Positions 42,186 through 50,827 of a stretch of DNA of 64,000 nucleotides are shown one piece after another. Position 1 is the stretch's first letter; each line of letters starts with the position of its first letter. The DNA is from an uncultured Kordia sp. (GTDB lineage Bacteria; Bacteroidota; Bacteroidia; Flavobacteriales; Flavobacteriaceae), in contig NZ_CANMEZ010000001.1 of assembly GCF_947496985.1 (NCBI RefSeq), positions 372,001-436,000 of the forward strand, written 5' to 3'. The position numbers and the translations under genes are program-made. Below the pieces are notes generated by a model. The model ran no database searches. It was not told the origin of the DNA and worked only from the letters and a program-made list of their open reading frames with translations.

Positions 42186-42848
42186 TTGAAACCAAAGAAA
42201 GAAAAAGAAGCTGTATACTATTCACCGTTAGAAGAAAAACTCAACATCCTTTCACATGGTTTGGGTGTTATCTTAGGAATTATTGCACTTCTATTTTTAG
42301 TAAAACAAGCCATTCAATACGGTGAAACAATACACTTGGTAAGTTGTACTATTTACGGATTGAGTATTATTGTATTGTATTTGGCTTCAACTTTATATCA
42401 TAAAACCACAACTCCTAAATTACGGAATCGATTGCGTGTGTTTGATCATGCGGCTATCTATTTATTGATTGCCGGAACGTATACACCTTTTGCACTTATT
42501 ACGTTAGAAGGCACTACTGGTTGGATCATTTTCGGAACTGTTTGGGCATTTGCTGTAGTTGGAATTACATTAAAGCTTTTCTTCACAGGACAATTTGATA
42601 AACTTTCTACTTTAATGTATGTATTTATGGGTTGGATTATTGTGTTTGCTATCAATCCGCTAATGGAAAACTTATCAAGTGATGGTTTATTTTGGCTGTT
42701 TGCTGGTGGAGTTGCCTATACAGTTGGTGCCATTTTATACAGCATTCGGAAACTTCCGTTTAATCATGCTATCTTTCATATTTTCGTACTAGCAGGAAGT
42801 ATTTGCCATTTTATTTCGGTGTATTTTTATGTGTTGCCTAGAAATTAA
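42186..42848 (+). CDS. Haemolysin III / PAQR-type membrane protein
   Basis: The 220-residue protein has seven predicted membrane helices and the family motifs EEKLNILSHGLGVILG (conserved SxxxH), STLYHKTTTPKLRNRLRVFDHAAIYLLIAGTYTPF and the C-terminal NHAIFHIFVLAGSICHF, whose His residues form a metal site in PAQR relatives. The TTG at 42186 is the best start, since no ATG precedes the conserved N-terminus. The physiological role is likely membrane-lipid homeostasis; the haemolysin name is historical. Confidence 0.9.
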   Translation: MKPKKEKEAVYYSPLEEKLNILSHGLGVILGIIALLFLVKQAIQYGETIHLVSCTIYGLSIIVLYLASTLYHKTTTPKLRNRLRVFDHAAIYLLIAGTYTPFALITLEGTTGWIIFGTVWAFAVVGITLKLFFTGQFDKLSTLMYVFMGWIIVFAINPLMENLSSDGLFWLFAGGVAYTVGAILYSIRKLPFNHAIFHIFVLAGSICHFISVYFYVLPRN

Positions 42849-42873
42849 ATTTCTACGTATCTTCATATTTCCT

Positions 42874-43590
42874 ATGAAACAGACATCACTATATGTATTA
42901 TTACTTTTAATGCTACTTAATTCTTGTGGTTTTCTCACAGAAGAAGACTATTATATTAATGCTTCCAACTATGCCGATAGCGGAGATTATCTAAATGCTA
43001 TTGTATTATTAGATAAAGCTATTGCTAGAAAACCTGATTTTAAAGATGCTCTTATTTACAGAGGATATTGTAAATCAATGCTTGGGCAGATAAAAGAAAG
43101 TACAATTGATTATAAAAAAGCACTAAAATTAGAACCCAATAACACGCTTACGCTTTTTAATCTTGCAGGAAACTACAATGAACTAGAAAACTACGAAGAA
43201 GGAATTAAATACTATTCCAAAGCATTGCAATCAAAATATGTAATTGCTTGTTCGGCTGCACCTGAAGGAATTAATTTGAAACTAATTTCTCCTTTTGATG
43301 ATTCAGATGAAACTGGTTATGAAATTGAAGAATGCGAACTTTATTATTGGCGTGGTTTAAGTTATTACGAGAACAAAGATTACAAATCAGCAATCATTGA
43401 CTTTCAAAAATCTATTACACAAAATTATAATACTGATACTAGTTATTATTATTTGGGTGAGATTTACGTAAAGGAAGAAAACATACAAAAAGCCTGCGAA
43501 TATTTTACACTTGCTGCAAATTTAGGAGACGTCGATGCTCCAGAGAAGCTAGCAAAATACTGTCAAAACGAAGCCATAAAAATAAAATGA
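42874..43590 (+). CDS. TPR lipoprotein
   Basis: The 238-residue protein starts MKQTSLYVLLLLMLLNSCGF with a lipobox (LNSC). The upstream in-frame extension to 42829 overlaps the haemolysin III gene and is unlikely. Tetratricopeptide units follow: YINASNYADSGDYLNAIVLLDKAIARKPDFKDALIYRGY, then two or more repeats ending in KACEYFTLAANLGD. It is probably an outer- or inner-membrane-anchored periplasmic scaffold. It overlaps the next gene by 4 bp (ATGA), so the two are co-translated. Confidence 0.85.
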   Translation: MKQTSLYVLLLLMLLNSCGFLTEEDYYINASNYADSGDYLNAIVLLDKAIARKPDFKDALIYRGYCKSMLGQIKESTIDYKKALKLEPNNTLTLFNLAGNYNELENYEEGIKYYSKALQSKYVIACSAAPEGINLKLISPFDDSDETGYEIEECELYYWRGLSYYENKDYKSAIIDFQKSITQNYNTDTSYYYLGEIYVKEENIQKACEYFTLAANLGDVDAPEKLAKYCQNEAIKIK

Positions 43591-43970
43591 ACACAACAGC
43601 ACTATTAACAAAAAACGCAATCATTAAAAGTGAACAAGAAATTTTACTAGCGATGAAAAATTGTGATGTTCAAAAATTGGATGAATTAGTACATGAACAA
43701 TTACTTTTTACAATTCCTAATGGACAAACCATCACAAAAGCGCAAGATTTAGAAACGTATCGTTCTGGAAATATGAAAATCACTGAAATTTCCGCTTCAG
43801 CACAAGAAATACAATTTATTGATACGACTGCTGTTGTATCGGTTATTATTGAAATGAAAGGCACCTATTTTGAGCATCTACTTGATGGTAAATATAAAGT
43901 CATAAGAGTTTGGAAATTATGTTCTACTGCATGGAAAGTAATTGCAGGAAGTAGTAATATCATGATATAA
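43587..43970 (+). CDS. NTF2-like (DUF4440/SnoaL-type) protein
   Basis: The 127-residue protein is a single cone-shaped NTF2-like domain with the start LTKNAIIKSEQEILLAMKNCDVQKLDELVHEQLLFTIPNG and the final VIRVWKLCSTAWKVIAGSSN, typical of DUF4440. Such domains bind small ligands or act as minor enzymes; no catalytic set is diagnostic here. It is coupled to the TPR lipoprotein gene by a 4-bp overlap. Confidence 0.85.
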   Translation: MNTTALLTKNAIIKSEQEILLAMKNCDVQKLDELVHEQLLFTIPNGQTITKAQDLETYRSGNMKITEISASAQEIQFIDTTAVVSVIIEMKGTYFEHLLDGKYKVIRVWKLCSTAWKVIAGSSNIMI

Positions 43971-44094
43971 AAAGCACAGAATCAATTATAATAGTTTAAA
44001 AATTATTGAATACAATTACTCAATTAAAAAATCAGTATTTTTATTCCTACTACTAACATTCATAATAATCAAACTTATTATACATCAAAAATAA

Positions 44095-44946
44095 ATGAAC
44101 CGTGAAATAATAGACATAAACGATTGTACTATTTTATTGGAAGAAGCTGCTACCGACAAAACGCTAGTTGATTCGTGTCTTTTTGACGAACCAGTTATTG
44201 CAATTGCTTTTTACGGTGCAGGAAATGTTGGACTAAAGGTTAAATATGATGGAAAAACAAAAGAGTTTCATCATACCAAAGGCATGGTGCTTTCTTTTTA
44301 TGCTGATGAGAAGGTTGAATTTGAACATCATGTTTCAGTTGAAAAACCATTGCAATGTTTAGTGATTGCAACCACTATTAAAAACTTAGACAAAATGCCC
44401 AATGGTGAAGGACAATTTTTAGAACAGTTTTTACATCAGCTCGTGCATCCAAAAGATCATTATGTAGAAGGTCCTGTATTTAATATGAATCCGGAAATGT
44501 TTCTATTAGTAGATCAATTTTTTAGTAATGCTTATGAAGGTGAACTTAAAATGATGTTCTATAAAAGTCATATGTCGGCATTACTTTCTCACTATTTTGG
44601 ACAATTGGCACGTCAACAATCAAACAAGATTGATACTTCACAACTTGAAAAATTCAATAGAGCTCAAGAAATTTTATTGTCTGATTTAGAAAATCCTCCT
44701 TCACTTACCGAACTTGCGCACCAAATAGGAACCAATACCAACAAATTAAAAAAAGGATTCAAAGCACAATTTGGTGTTCCCGTTTTTAAATACTTACACA
44801 ATGAACGATTAAAAAAAGCGTACAACCTAATTAAGAACGAACAAAAAACCATTCAAGAAGCTGCTTGGGCTGTAGGTTATGATAGTTTGGGTTCTTTTTC
44901 TAACGCTTTTGAAAAAAAGTTTGGCTACAGACCTAGTCAAGTGTAA
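44095..44946 (+). CDS. AraC-family transcriptional regulator
   Basis: The 283-residue protein has an N-terminal sensory part (about 1-170) without clear family and a C-terminal AraC/XylS double HTH (about 190-283). The HTH carries LTELAHQIGTNTNKLKKGFKAQFGVPVFKYLHNERL and the second helix pair AAWAVGYDSLGSFSNAFEKKFGYRPSQ. It precedes three genes on the same strand (DUF5367-like, DUF1772-like, NmrA-like) and is probably their regulator. The gap to them is 91 bp. Confidence 0.92.
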   Translation: MNREIIDINDCTILLEEAATDKTLVDSCLFDEPVIAIAFYGAGNVGLKVKYDGKTKEFHHTKGMVLSFYADEKVEFEHHVSVEKPLQCLVIATTIKNLDKMPNGEGQFLEQFLHQLVHPKDHYVEGPVFNMNPEMFLLVDQFFSNAYEGELKMMFYKSHMSALLSHYFGQLARQQSNKIDTSQLEKFNRAQEILLSDLENPPSLTELAHQIGTNTNKLKKGFKAQFGVPVFKYLHNERLKKAYNLIKNEQKTIQEAAWAVGYDSLGSFSNAFEKKFGYRPSQV

Positions 44947-45037
44947 AATTCTTTTCGAATAAATCATAATTCTTTTCGAATAAGCTGCTGAGAGTAAGCT
45001 GCAATAGATTTGTATCATAATTAAAAAACTAAAAATT

Positions 45038-45430
45038 ATGATTATCAATCGATCACTTAGTATAGCATACGGCATTTTAGTCTGGATTTTAGGTGTTACT
45101 TTTTACCTTATATCATCTTACATTCCAATTTTAGAAAACTCAGCACAACAAGCCAATATTGCGCTCGTATTAGGCATTATTCCTAGTGCTTGTTTAGGAA
45201 CATATTTGTTTTACAAAAAGGGACACATGAAACCTTCTTCGTTGGCACTTACATTTATAATTATTGCAACCGTATTGGATGCATTCATAACCGTTCCAGT
45301 ATTTGTAATTCCTGCTGGCGGAAGTCATTCAACATTTTTTGCAGATCCTATGTTTTACATTATCGTAGTTGAGTTTTACTTCATTGTATTCTATTTCGGA
45401 ACGCATCTAACGCAAAAAGCTAAAAAATGA
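45038..45430 (+). CDS. Small membrane protein (DUF5367-like)
   Basis: The 130-residue protein has four predicted membrane helices (about 7-27, 39-57, 68-90, 103-123) and a PVFVIPAGGSHSTFFADP loop. The family name is from general resemblance; function is unknown. It overlaps the DUF1772-like gene by 4 bp, so the genes form an operon. Confidence 0.75.
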   Translation: MIINRSLSIAYGILVWILGVTFYLISSYIPILENSAQQANIALVLGIIPSACLGTYLFYKKGHMKPSSLALTFIIIATVLDAFITVPVFVIPAGGSHSTFFADPMFYIIVVEFYFIVFYFGTHLTQKAKK

Positions 45431-45912
45431 AAACTAGTGTCTTTTTTATCACAATGTTACTGAATGCACTTTCTGTTGGTTTTTTCTTTGCTTGGTCGGT
45501 TTCGGTTATTTTGGGAACAAAAAAAGTTGGAGATTTCACATACTTAGAAACCATGCAACACATTAACAAAGAGATCTTAAATCCTGTATTTTTCACGGTA
45601 TTCTTTGGAAGTTTGTTTATGCTGATCTTAAATGCATGTTTACACAACAATAACAAACCTGTGTTTTGGTTCATCTTAGTATCTGCACTAATTTATCTGG
45701 TTGGTACTGTTGGCTTCACAGCATTTGGAAATGTTCCTTTAAACAATGAATTGGAAGTATTGAACATCAAGCAAATGAATTTAACCGAATTAAAAAATTT
45801 CAGAATCTATTATGAAAGCAACTGGAATCAATATCATACCATTAGAACAATTTCAGGAATGATTTCATTCATCCTAGTACTCATTTCAACATTAATTCAA
45901 AAAACAATTTAA
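45427..45912 (+). CDS. DUF1772 / anthrone-oxygenase-like membrane protein
   Basis: The 161-residue protein has four membrane helices and the family signatures LLNALSVGFFFAWSVSVI, TYLETMQHINKEILNPVFF, GNVPLNNELE and a C-terminal YYESNWNQYHTIRTISGM. It belongs to the DUF1772 group, some of which are called anthrone oxygenases. In AraC-regulated clusters with an NmrA partner it may act in small-molecule oxidation, but no substrate is known. Confidence 0.85.
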   Translation: MKTSVFFITMLLNALSVGFFFAWSVSVILGTKKVGDFTYLETMQHINKEILNPVFFTVFFGSLFMLILNACLHNNNKPVFWFILVSALIYLVGTVGFTAFGNVPLNNELEVLNIKQMNLTELKNFRIYYESNWNQYHTIRTISGMISFILVLISTLIQKTI

Positions 45913-45924
45913 AAACAACATATT

Positions 45925-46767
45925 ATGAACACAAACATATTAGTCATCGGAGGAACCGGAAAAACGGGTCGCCGCGTAGTGAAACAATTACAAGACAAAG
46001 GAATTGAGCCAAAAATTGGTTCAAGAAGTGCAACACCAAGTTTCGACTGGGACAATAAAGATACGTGGGTAAAAGCTTTAGAAGGCATCAAAAAAATGTA
46101 CGTAACCTATTATCCAGACTTGGCAGTTCTTGGAGCAAAAAAAGCCATCGAAAGCTTAACGTATTTAGCCAAAGAACTTGGAGTAAAAAAGATTGTTTTA
46201 CTTTCCGGAAAAGGTGAAGTTGAAGCGGAAGCCTGTGAAAAAATTGTAATGAATTCTGGTATAAATTATACTATTGTAAGAGCTTCTTGGTTTAACCAAA
46301 ATTGGAGTGAAAGTTTCTTTTTAGAACCTATTCTTTCGGGTGAAGTTGCATTACCAATGCCTGATGTTTTAATTCCATTTGTAGATGCAGATGATATCGC
46401 TGAAGTTGCAACAGTTGCTTTGCTAGATGATAATTATAACAATACAATTATAGAGGTTACAGGTCCTGAATTAGTCACATTTAAAGATGTCATTAATACC
46501 ATAGCAAAAGCTAGTAACAGAAGCTTACATTTTCACAGTATTACTTTAGAACAGTATGTAGAAGGAATGAAACAAATGCAAATACCTGCGGATGTTATTT
46601 GGTTAATTGAGTACTTATTCAGTCATGTTTTGACCAATCCAGAAAATCAAAAAATCACCAATGATATTGAAAAAGTATTGGGCAGACCTGCAAAAACTTT
46701 TTTAGCATACGCAGAAGAAACAGCTAAAACTGGAATTTGGAATCAAGTAAAAGTTGAAGAATTATAG
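45925..46767 (+). CDS. NmrA-like NAD(P)-binding protein (atypical SDR)
   Basis: The 280-residue protein has an N-terminal Rossmann motif ILVIGGTGKTGRRVVKQL (GGTGKTG, residues about 9-15), the VTYYPDLAVLGAKKAIESL region, the YTIVRASWFNQNWSE segment and a substrate-binding C-terminal half. The classical YxxxK is absent, as in NmrA-type atypical SDRs. It is likely a NADPH-dependent reductase or redox sensor. It is last in the AraC-led cluster and is followed by a terminator. Confidence 0.9.
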   Translation: MNTNILVIGGTGKTGRRVVKQLQDKGIEPKIGSRSATPSFDWDNKDTWVKALEGIKKMYVTYYPDLAVLGAKKAIESLTYLAKELGVKKIVLLSGKGEVEAEACEKIVMNSGINYTIVRASWFNQNWSESFFLEPILSGEVALPMPDVLIPFVDADDIAEVATVALLDDNYNNTIIEVTGPELVTFKDVINTIAKASNRSLHFHSITLEQYVEGMKQMQIPADVIWLIEYLFSHVLTNPENQKITNDIEKVLGRPAKTFLAYAEETAKTGIWNQVKVEEL

Positions 46768-46834
46768 TAATTCATCAAAATTCTATAAATAAAGTAACCA
46801 TCATCAAAAAACTCAGCAGCGTTATAATTACAGT

Positions 46835-46871
46835 AAAAAAGCCGTCTAAAATATTTTTAGATGGCTTTTTT
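46835..46871. terminator. Bidirectional terminator
   Basis: A 17-nt arm (46835-46851, core AAGCCGTCTAAAA) pairs with 46855-46871 (TTTTAGATGGCTT core, one G-U), flanked by A and T runs. It lies between the convergent NmrA-like gene and the 104-residue gene. Confidence 0.88.
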
Positions 46872-46891
46872 GAACCTATACTTAATTAGAT

Positions 46892-47206
46892 CTAACGCAT
46901 TCCTATAGCAATAAACGTAAAGTTTCGTGAAGCACGATTGTTATTTCCTCCAGTTAACACTTTAAACTTAGACTTATCTAAAGCCACTAAAACTGTATTA
47001 TCAAGAGGAGAACCACTCTCATATCGAAAATCATCCCATTCTCTAAAGTTTTGTGCTGCAACAGCCGTAGGAATTGTTTTGAATGAATCATCAAAAGTTA
47101 CTTTGTAAAATCCTCCTCCTTCATTAACAACCTTAAAATCTCCTGAAGATGAATGTATTGTTCCATCAGCGTTTATATTCCCATAAATATGAACTAAATT
47201 TGACAT
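46892..47206 (-). CDS. Small beta-rich protein with tail-fibre/C1q-like pattern
   Basis: The 104-residue protein has no signal peptide. The pattern SGDFKVVNEGGGFYKVTFDDSFKTIPTAVAAQNF followed by a final strand FTFIAIGMR resembles the receptor-binding beta-sandwich modules that end tail-fibre-like and collagen-like proteins. The rest of such a protein is absent, so it is a stand-alone domain. Function is unknown, and no phage genes are nearby. Confidence 0.65.
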   Translation of the reverse strand: MSNLVHIYGNINADGTIHSSSGDFKVVNEGGGFYKVTFDDSFKTIPTAVAAQNFREWDDFRYESGSPLDNTVLVALDKSKFKVLTGGNNNRASRNFTFIAIGMR

Positions 47207-47418
47207 ACTAAAATTATATTATTTGTTATACTTTTTTATATATCGGTTAGATCTTTGGAATTGTATATCTAACAACACTTTTTATACCTCAACGCCTAGT
47301 AGTGGTGTGCTTCTCGTAAAAATAAAATCAAGTACTAATACGCTATATTTATCAACTTGATATTACTAATATTATAGTCCCAAAAGTTTTATCACAAAAC
47401 ATTTAACCTATATATATT

Positions 47419-48471
47419 ATGTGCACACGAGTATTTAACAACAGAAACAAAGCGTTCTTAACAACCGCTAGAAACATGGACTGGAAAACTCAACTTCCTA
47501 CAAGTCTATTTTCATTTAAAAGCGGATTGGTAAAATCTGCATTAGATAAAAAGCAAGCGAAAAAAAAGAAATTTAAAGACAAAAATTGGGAATGGACTTC
47601 TCAATATAGTAGCGTTGTAACTATGGTTGGAAATGAAGAACATGGTTACGCAGCTTCAGACGGAATAAATTCACAAGGGTTGGTTGCCAATGTGCTTTAT
47701 GCAAAAGGTACGGACTATGAGCTTACAGGGAAAAAAGAATACAAACCACTCAATATATTACGATGGGTACAGTATGTTTTGGACAATTTTAAAACTTCCA
47801 AGGAAGTACATGATGCATTTGAAAAAAGCGAAATAGAGCTTGTTGAAACCAAAGTTCCAGGAAGTGAATCACCTGCGGCATTACACCTTTCTGTATCAGA
47901 TAAAAAAGGGTATACAACAATTGTTGAGGTATATGGTGGAAAGTATCATATTCATTACGGTAAAGAATATAGTGTAATGACTAACGAACCAAACTATACT
48001 ATCCAACTTGAAATAAATAAGTATTGGTTGTGGCAATGGAATGATAATAATGATTTTCCTAGTCGCACCATTCCTGGAGGTCCTTTTGCATCCGATCGTT
48101 TTGAGAGGGCAACTTATTATTATAATCATTTAGAAAAACCTAAAAGCGCACTTGATTCATTGTCACAGGCAAAATCTGTAGTAGCAAATGCTTCCGTACC
48201 AATTGGAATGTTAGGTTTTGAAGGACATCCTAATATTGCGCCAACACTTTGGTCTACACTTTCAGATCATAAGGAATTAAAATATTATTTCTGTAATGCA
48301 CGAACTCCAAATGTGGTTTGGGTAGATATGAATGCAAAAATGCCCGAAGCTAAAGTTGCAATGCTAGACCTTGTAACAGAACATGATGGAGCATTTACAA
48401 ACTTAAATTTCGTAGGATGTGTCAATAGTAATTTAGAACCTACAAAAGATCCATATAGTGCTTCAAAATAA
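47419..48471 (+). CDS. Linear amide C-N hydrolase, penicillin V acylase / choloylglycine hydrolase-type Ntn hydrolase
   Basis: The 350-residue protein starts MCTR. Removal of Met exposes Cys2 as the Ntn nucleophile, with the expected Arg-Asn-Met-Asp-Trp (TARNMDW) just downstream at about 16-22. Asn of GINSQGLVANVLY (about 90) and a late Asn and Arg complete the family catalytic set as far as can be judged. No signal peptide was seen, unlike some Bacteroidetes bile-salt hydrolases, so it may act in the cytoplasm. Substrates in the family include penicillin V, bile salts and N-acyl homoserine lactones. Confidence 0.88.
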   Translation: MCTRVFNNRNKAFLTTARNMDWKTQLPTSLFSFKSGLVKSALDKKQAKKKKFKDKNWEWTSQYSSVVTMVGNEEHGYAASDGINSQGLVANVLYAKGTDYELTGKKEYKPLNILRWVQYVLDNFKTSKEVHDAFEKSEIELVETKVPGSESPAALHLSVSDKKGYTTIVEVYGGKYHIHYGKEYSVMTNEPNYTIQLEINKYWLWQWNDNNDFPSRTIPGGPFASDRFERATYYYNHLEKPKSALDSLSQAKSVVANASVPIGMLGFEGHPNIAPTLWSTLSDHKELKYYFCNARTPNVVWVDMNAKMPEAKVAMLDLVTEHDGAFTNLNFVGCVNSNLEPTKDPYSASK

Positions 48472-48508
48472 TTTTATCACATTATAAATGCTCGCTTCTA
48501 TATTAAAA

Positions 48509-48533
48509 AAAACCGCTTATTATAAGCGGTTTT
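48509..48533 (+). terminator. Terminator of the Ntn hydrolase gene
   Basis: AAAACCGCTTAT (48509-48520) pairs perfectly with ATAAGCGGTTTT (48522-48533); a real loop of about 3-5 nt is likely. Confidence 0.85.
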
Positions 48534-48591
48534 CTTGTTTATTTATATATTAGTTATTTATTGACATGAACTATTTATTATAAACAAAACT

Positions 48592-49020
48592 ATGCAACCA
48601 CGTGTTACCATCATCGGTTTAGGAGTAAATAATCTACAAGTTTCAACAGCTTTTTACAAAGAAATATTTGGCTGGAAACTCACCAAAGCCAGTAACGAGT
48701 CTATTTCATTTTTTCAATTAAATGGAATATTACTTTCTTTATATCCAAAAGACAAACTGGCTGAAGATGCACAGATTGATCCTACAGGATCAGGATTTAA
48801 AGCATTCTCTTTAGCACATAATACACGCACCAAAGAAGAAGTAGATGAAATTTTTACTGATTTAGAAAGTAAAGGTGTAAAAATCGTAAAACAACCCGAA
48901 GAAGTATTTTGGGGCGGTTATAGTGGTTATATTGCCGATCCGGATGAAAATCTTTGGGAAATTGCTTTCAATCCATTTTTAGGACTAGACGAAGTAGGAA
49001 ACACAATAGAAGAAGCATAA
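48592..49020 (+). CDS. VOC-family (glyoxalase/dioxygenase fold) protein
   Basis: The 142-residue protein is a single vicinal-oxygen-chelate unit pair. VTIIGLGVNNLQVSTAFYKEIFGWKL at the start and GYSGYIADPDENLWEIAFNP at the end are the standard signature. The usual metal-binding His positions are partly replaced, so enzymatic activity is uncertain. The last Glu of DENLWEI is kept. It lies 11 bp upstream of the DUF4241 gene and is likely co-transcribed with it. Confidence 0.88.
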   Translation: MQPRVTIIGLGVNNLQVSTAFYKEIFGWKLTKASNESISFFQLNGILLSLYPKDKLAEDAQIDPTGSGFKAFSLAHNTRTKEEVDEIFTDLESKGVKIVKQPEEVFWGGYSGYIADPDENLWEIAFNPFLGLDEVGNTIEEA

Positions 49021-49031
49021 ATAAATACAGT

Positions 49032-50084
49032 ATGGGATTATTTGATTTTTTTAAAAAGAAACAAACACGATTAGAAGATATAGAAATTGATTGCGACGTT
49101 GCGTTTCTAATGAATTCTGATGAATTAATAGAACATTTTGTAGGTGATATTTATTTACCTAGCGGAAAAATTGTATCGGCAGATCCATTTATATCTGATC
49201 ATACAAAACCTTTTGTAAAAACAGTAAAACCTGGCACGTATCCTGTTAATTTATATTTAAAAAAACAAGGTGAAGATCATTACCGAATTGCATTTTCTAA
49301 AATTAAATTCAAACAAGAAAAAGCAACACGTTGGATTTTAGCTTTGACCGAAAGAGATAAAATTGAAACCGTACAAAACTTAAAACCTGATGAAATCTTA
49401 GGTTTTCCTGTTGATGCTGGTTTGGCATTTTTTGCCGATAACGAAACACACAAAGTTTATTTAAAAAAATCGGATGAATTGTATGCTGGTGAAGAACTTT
49501 TCAATTATTATGACGATGTGTTATATGATGAAATGGTTGCTGCTTCTGCGGGAAGTATCTACGGCTCAAAAGATGGCGATTGGGCAAATCATACACCAGA
49601 TGCTACCTTTAAAGGGAACATGATTATTCATTCTTCAGGTTGGGGAGATGGTTATTACCCAGTTTATTGGGGATTAAACAACAAAAATGAAATCGTAGAA
49701 TTGGCAATGGATTTCTTTGTGGTAAGTGAACAAGAACAAGCAATCCTTACCGAAAAACGATTTGAAACTGCATTAAAAAAACTATTGAAAATGCCTTCCG
49801 ATGGTTTTATTATATTTCAATGTAGACGTACGGAAAAGTTTGTACAATTCGCGTTAACGCAAAATAAAGATTTACTATTCGATTTGCCAACACATAGTCT
49901 TTCTGATGAAGAAAAGGAATATTTACAACCCATTGTAACAAAAGAAAATTGCACTTACGAACATCAAATCTATAACAAGGTTTTTGGAAAAGACATCAAA
50001 CGTGCAGCTTCATTGGTTTCAGAAATCTTTACAGAAGTGTATTTACTTGATTTAGATGATGATATTGAAATTAATTTTAGCTAA
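49032..50084 (+). CDS. DUF4241 protein with C-terminal chaperone-like domain
   Basis: The 350-residue protein starts at the ATG at 49032 (MGLFDFFKKKQ); an earlier frame start inside the VOC gene is spurious. Residues about 25-235 match the DUF4241 pattern with LPSGKIVSADPF, VDAGLAFFAD and the SGWGDGYYPVYWGLNN end. Residues about 245-350 form a second alpha/beta domain (TEKRFETALKKLLKMPSDGFIIFQC) like the TY-Chap or secretion-chaperone modules. DUF4241 is often near polymorphic toxin or immunity genes, but no toxin is recognisable here. Confidence 0.8.
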   Translation: MGLFDFFKKKQTRLEDIEIDCDVAFLMNSDELIEHFVGDIYLPSGKIVSADPFISDHTKPFVKTVKPGTYPVNLYLKKQGEDHYRIAFSKIKFKQEKATRWILALTERDKIETVQNLKPDEILGFPVDAGLAFFADNETHKVYLKKSDELYAGEELFNYYDDVLYDEMVAASAGSIYGSKDGDWANHTPDATFKGNMIIHSSGWGDGYYPVYWGLNNKNEIVELAMDFFVVSEQEQAILTEKRFETALKKLLKMPSDGFIIFQCRRTEKFVQFALTQNKDLLFDLPTHSLSDEEKEYLQPIVTKENCTYEHQIYNKVFGKDIKRAASLVSEIFTEVYLLDLDDDIEINFS

Positions 50085-50774
50085 TTACAAACCTAACAAC
50101 AAATTCGGATCAGGGCAATTTTGTCTATAAAATTCTAAGTCTTTTTGAGAAGAAACACCAGGATAATCACCTTTGTAATGTTGCATATCTTTTATGATTT
50201 GAAAATGTAAATGTGGTGGATAATCCCCATTAACAGTAGCATCTCCTAGTGTTGCAATTTGATCACCTTTTTTAAATTGCTGCCCAACTTGTATATCTTC
50301 TATTGAAGTCAGGCTTAAATGTCCATATAAGGTATAAAATTCAACACTTTCAATAATATGCTTTAGAATAATTGTTGGGCCATAATCGCCAAAATTGGTG
50401 TTATTTTGAAAACTATGTACTTCAGCATCTAGCGGAGTATAAATTGGTGTTTCAGCTTCAATCCATAAATCTAAACCCAAATGGATATTGCGTTCCGTTT
50501 CTGGATTTTGATCATTAAAATAATCACTTCTATTATAAATACCACGCGTTTCCAAATAACCACCAAATACTACTCTTGCTTTATTTATCGCAATATGACT
50601 ATCAATATAAATTCCTAACTTTTCAGAGGAAGACATATTAACAGTTTTCAACATTTCATTCGTCACAGATAAATCTAATACAACATAATCTGATTTTGAA
50701 ATATTTTGATCTAATACAGATAAAGATTGTGCTCCTAAGTCGGTCAATAATTTCACAAATGAAGTTGAGGTCAT
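50085..50774 (-). CDS. M23-family (LytM-type) metallopeptidase domain protein
   Basis: The 229-residue protein has an M23 peptidase core: HLGLDLWIEAETPIYTPLDAEV with the zinc His and Asp (about 96-100), VEFYTLYGHLSL and the HxH pair in PPHLHFQII (about 186). No signal peptide was found, which is unusual for a peptidoglycan hydrolase. A cytoplasmic or non-cell-wall substrate, or export by another route, is possible. A -7 box at 50790-50797 precedes it. A decayed copy of its first about 45 codons lies at 52499-52631. Confidence 0.88.
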   Translation of the reverse strand: MTSTSFVKLLTDLGAQSLSVLDQNISKSDYVVLDLSVTNEMLKTVNMSSSEKLGIYIDSHIAINKARVVFGGYLETRGIYNRSDYFNDQNPETERNIHLGLDLWIEAETPIYTPLDAEVHSFQNNTNFGDYGPTIILKHIIESVEFYTLYGHLSLTSIEDIQVGQQFKKGDQIATLGDATVNGDYPPHLHFQIIKDMQHYKGDYPGVSSQKDLEFYRQNCPDPNLLLGL

Positions 50775-50789
50775 GAATAGTTTTTACAT

Positions 50790-50797
50790 CAAAAATA
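50790..50797 (-). promoter_or_regulatory. -7 box TATTTTTG for the M23 gene
   Basis: Perfect TAnnTTTG, 16 bp upstream of the ATG. In the duplicated fragment at 52631 the equivalent sequence has become TGCTTTTG and no longer fits. Confidence 0.55.
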
Positions 50798-50827
50798 CAT
50801 TAAATACCAGATATTGTAAAGTAGATT

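Noticed and set aside
48954-49031. Earlier start for the DUF4241 gene
   Set aside because: It lies within the VOC gene in another frame and adds a basic stretch not expected before MGLFDFFKKK.
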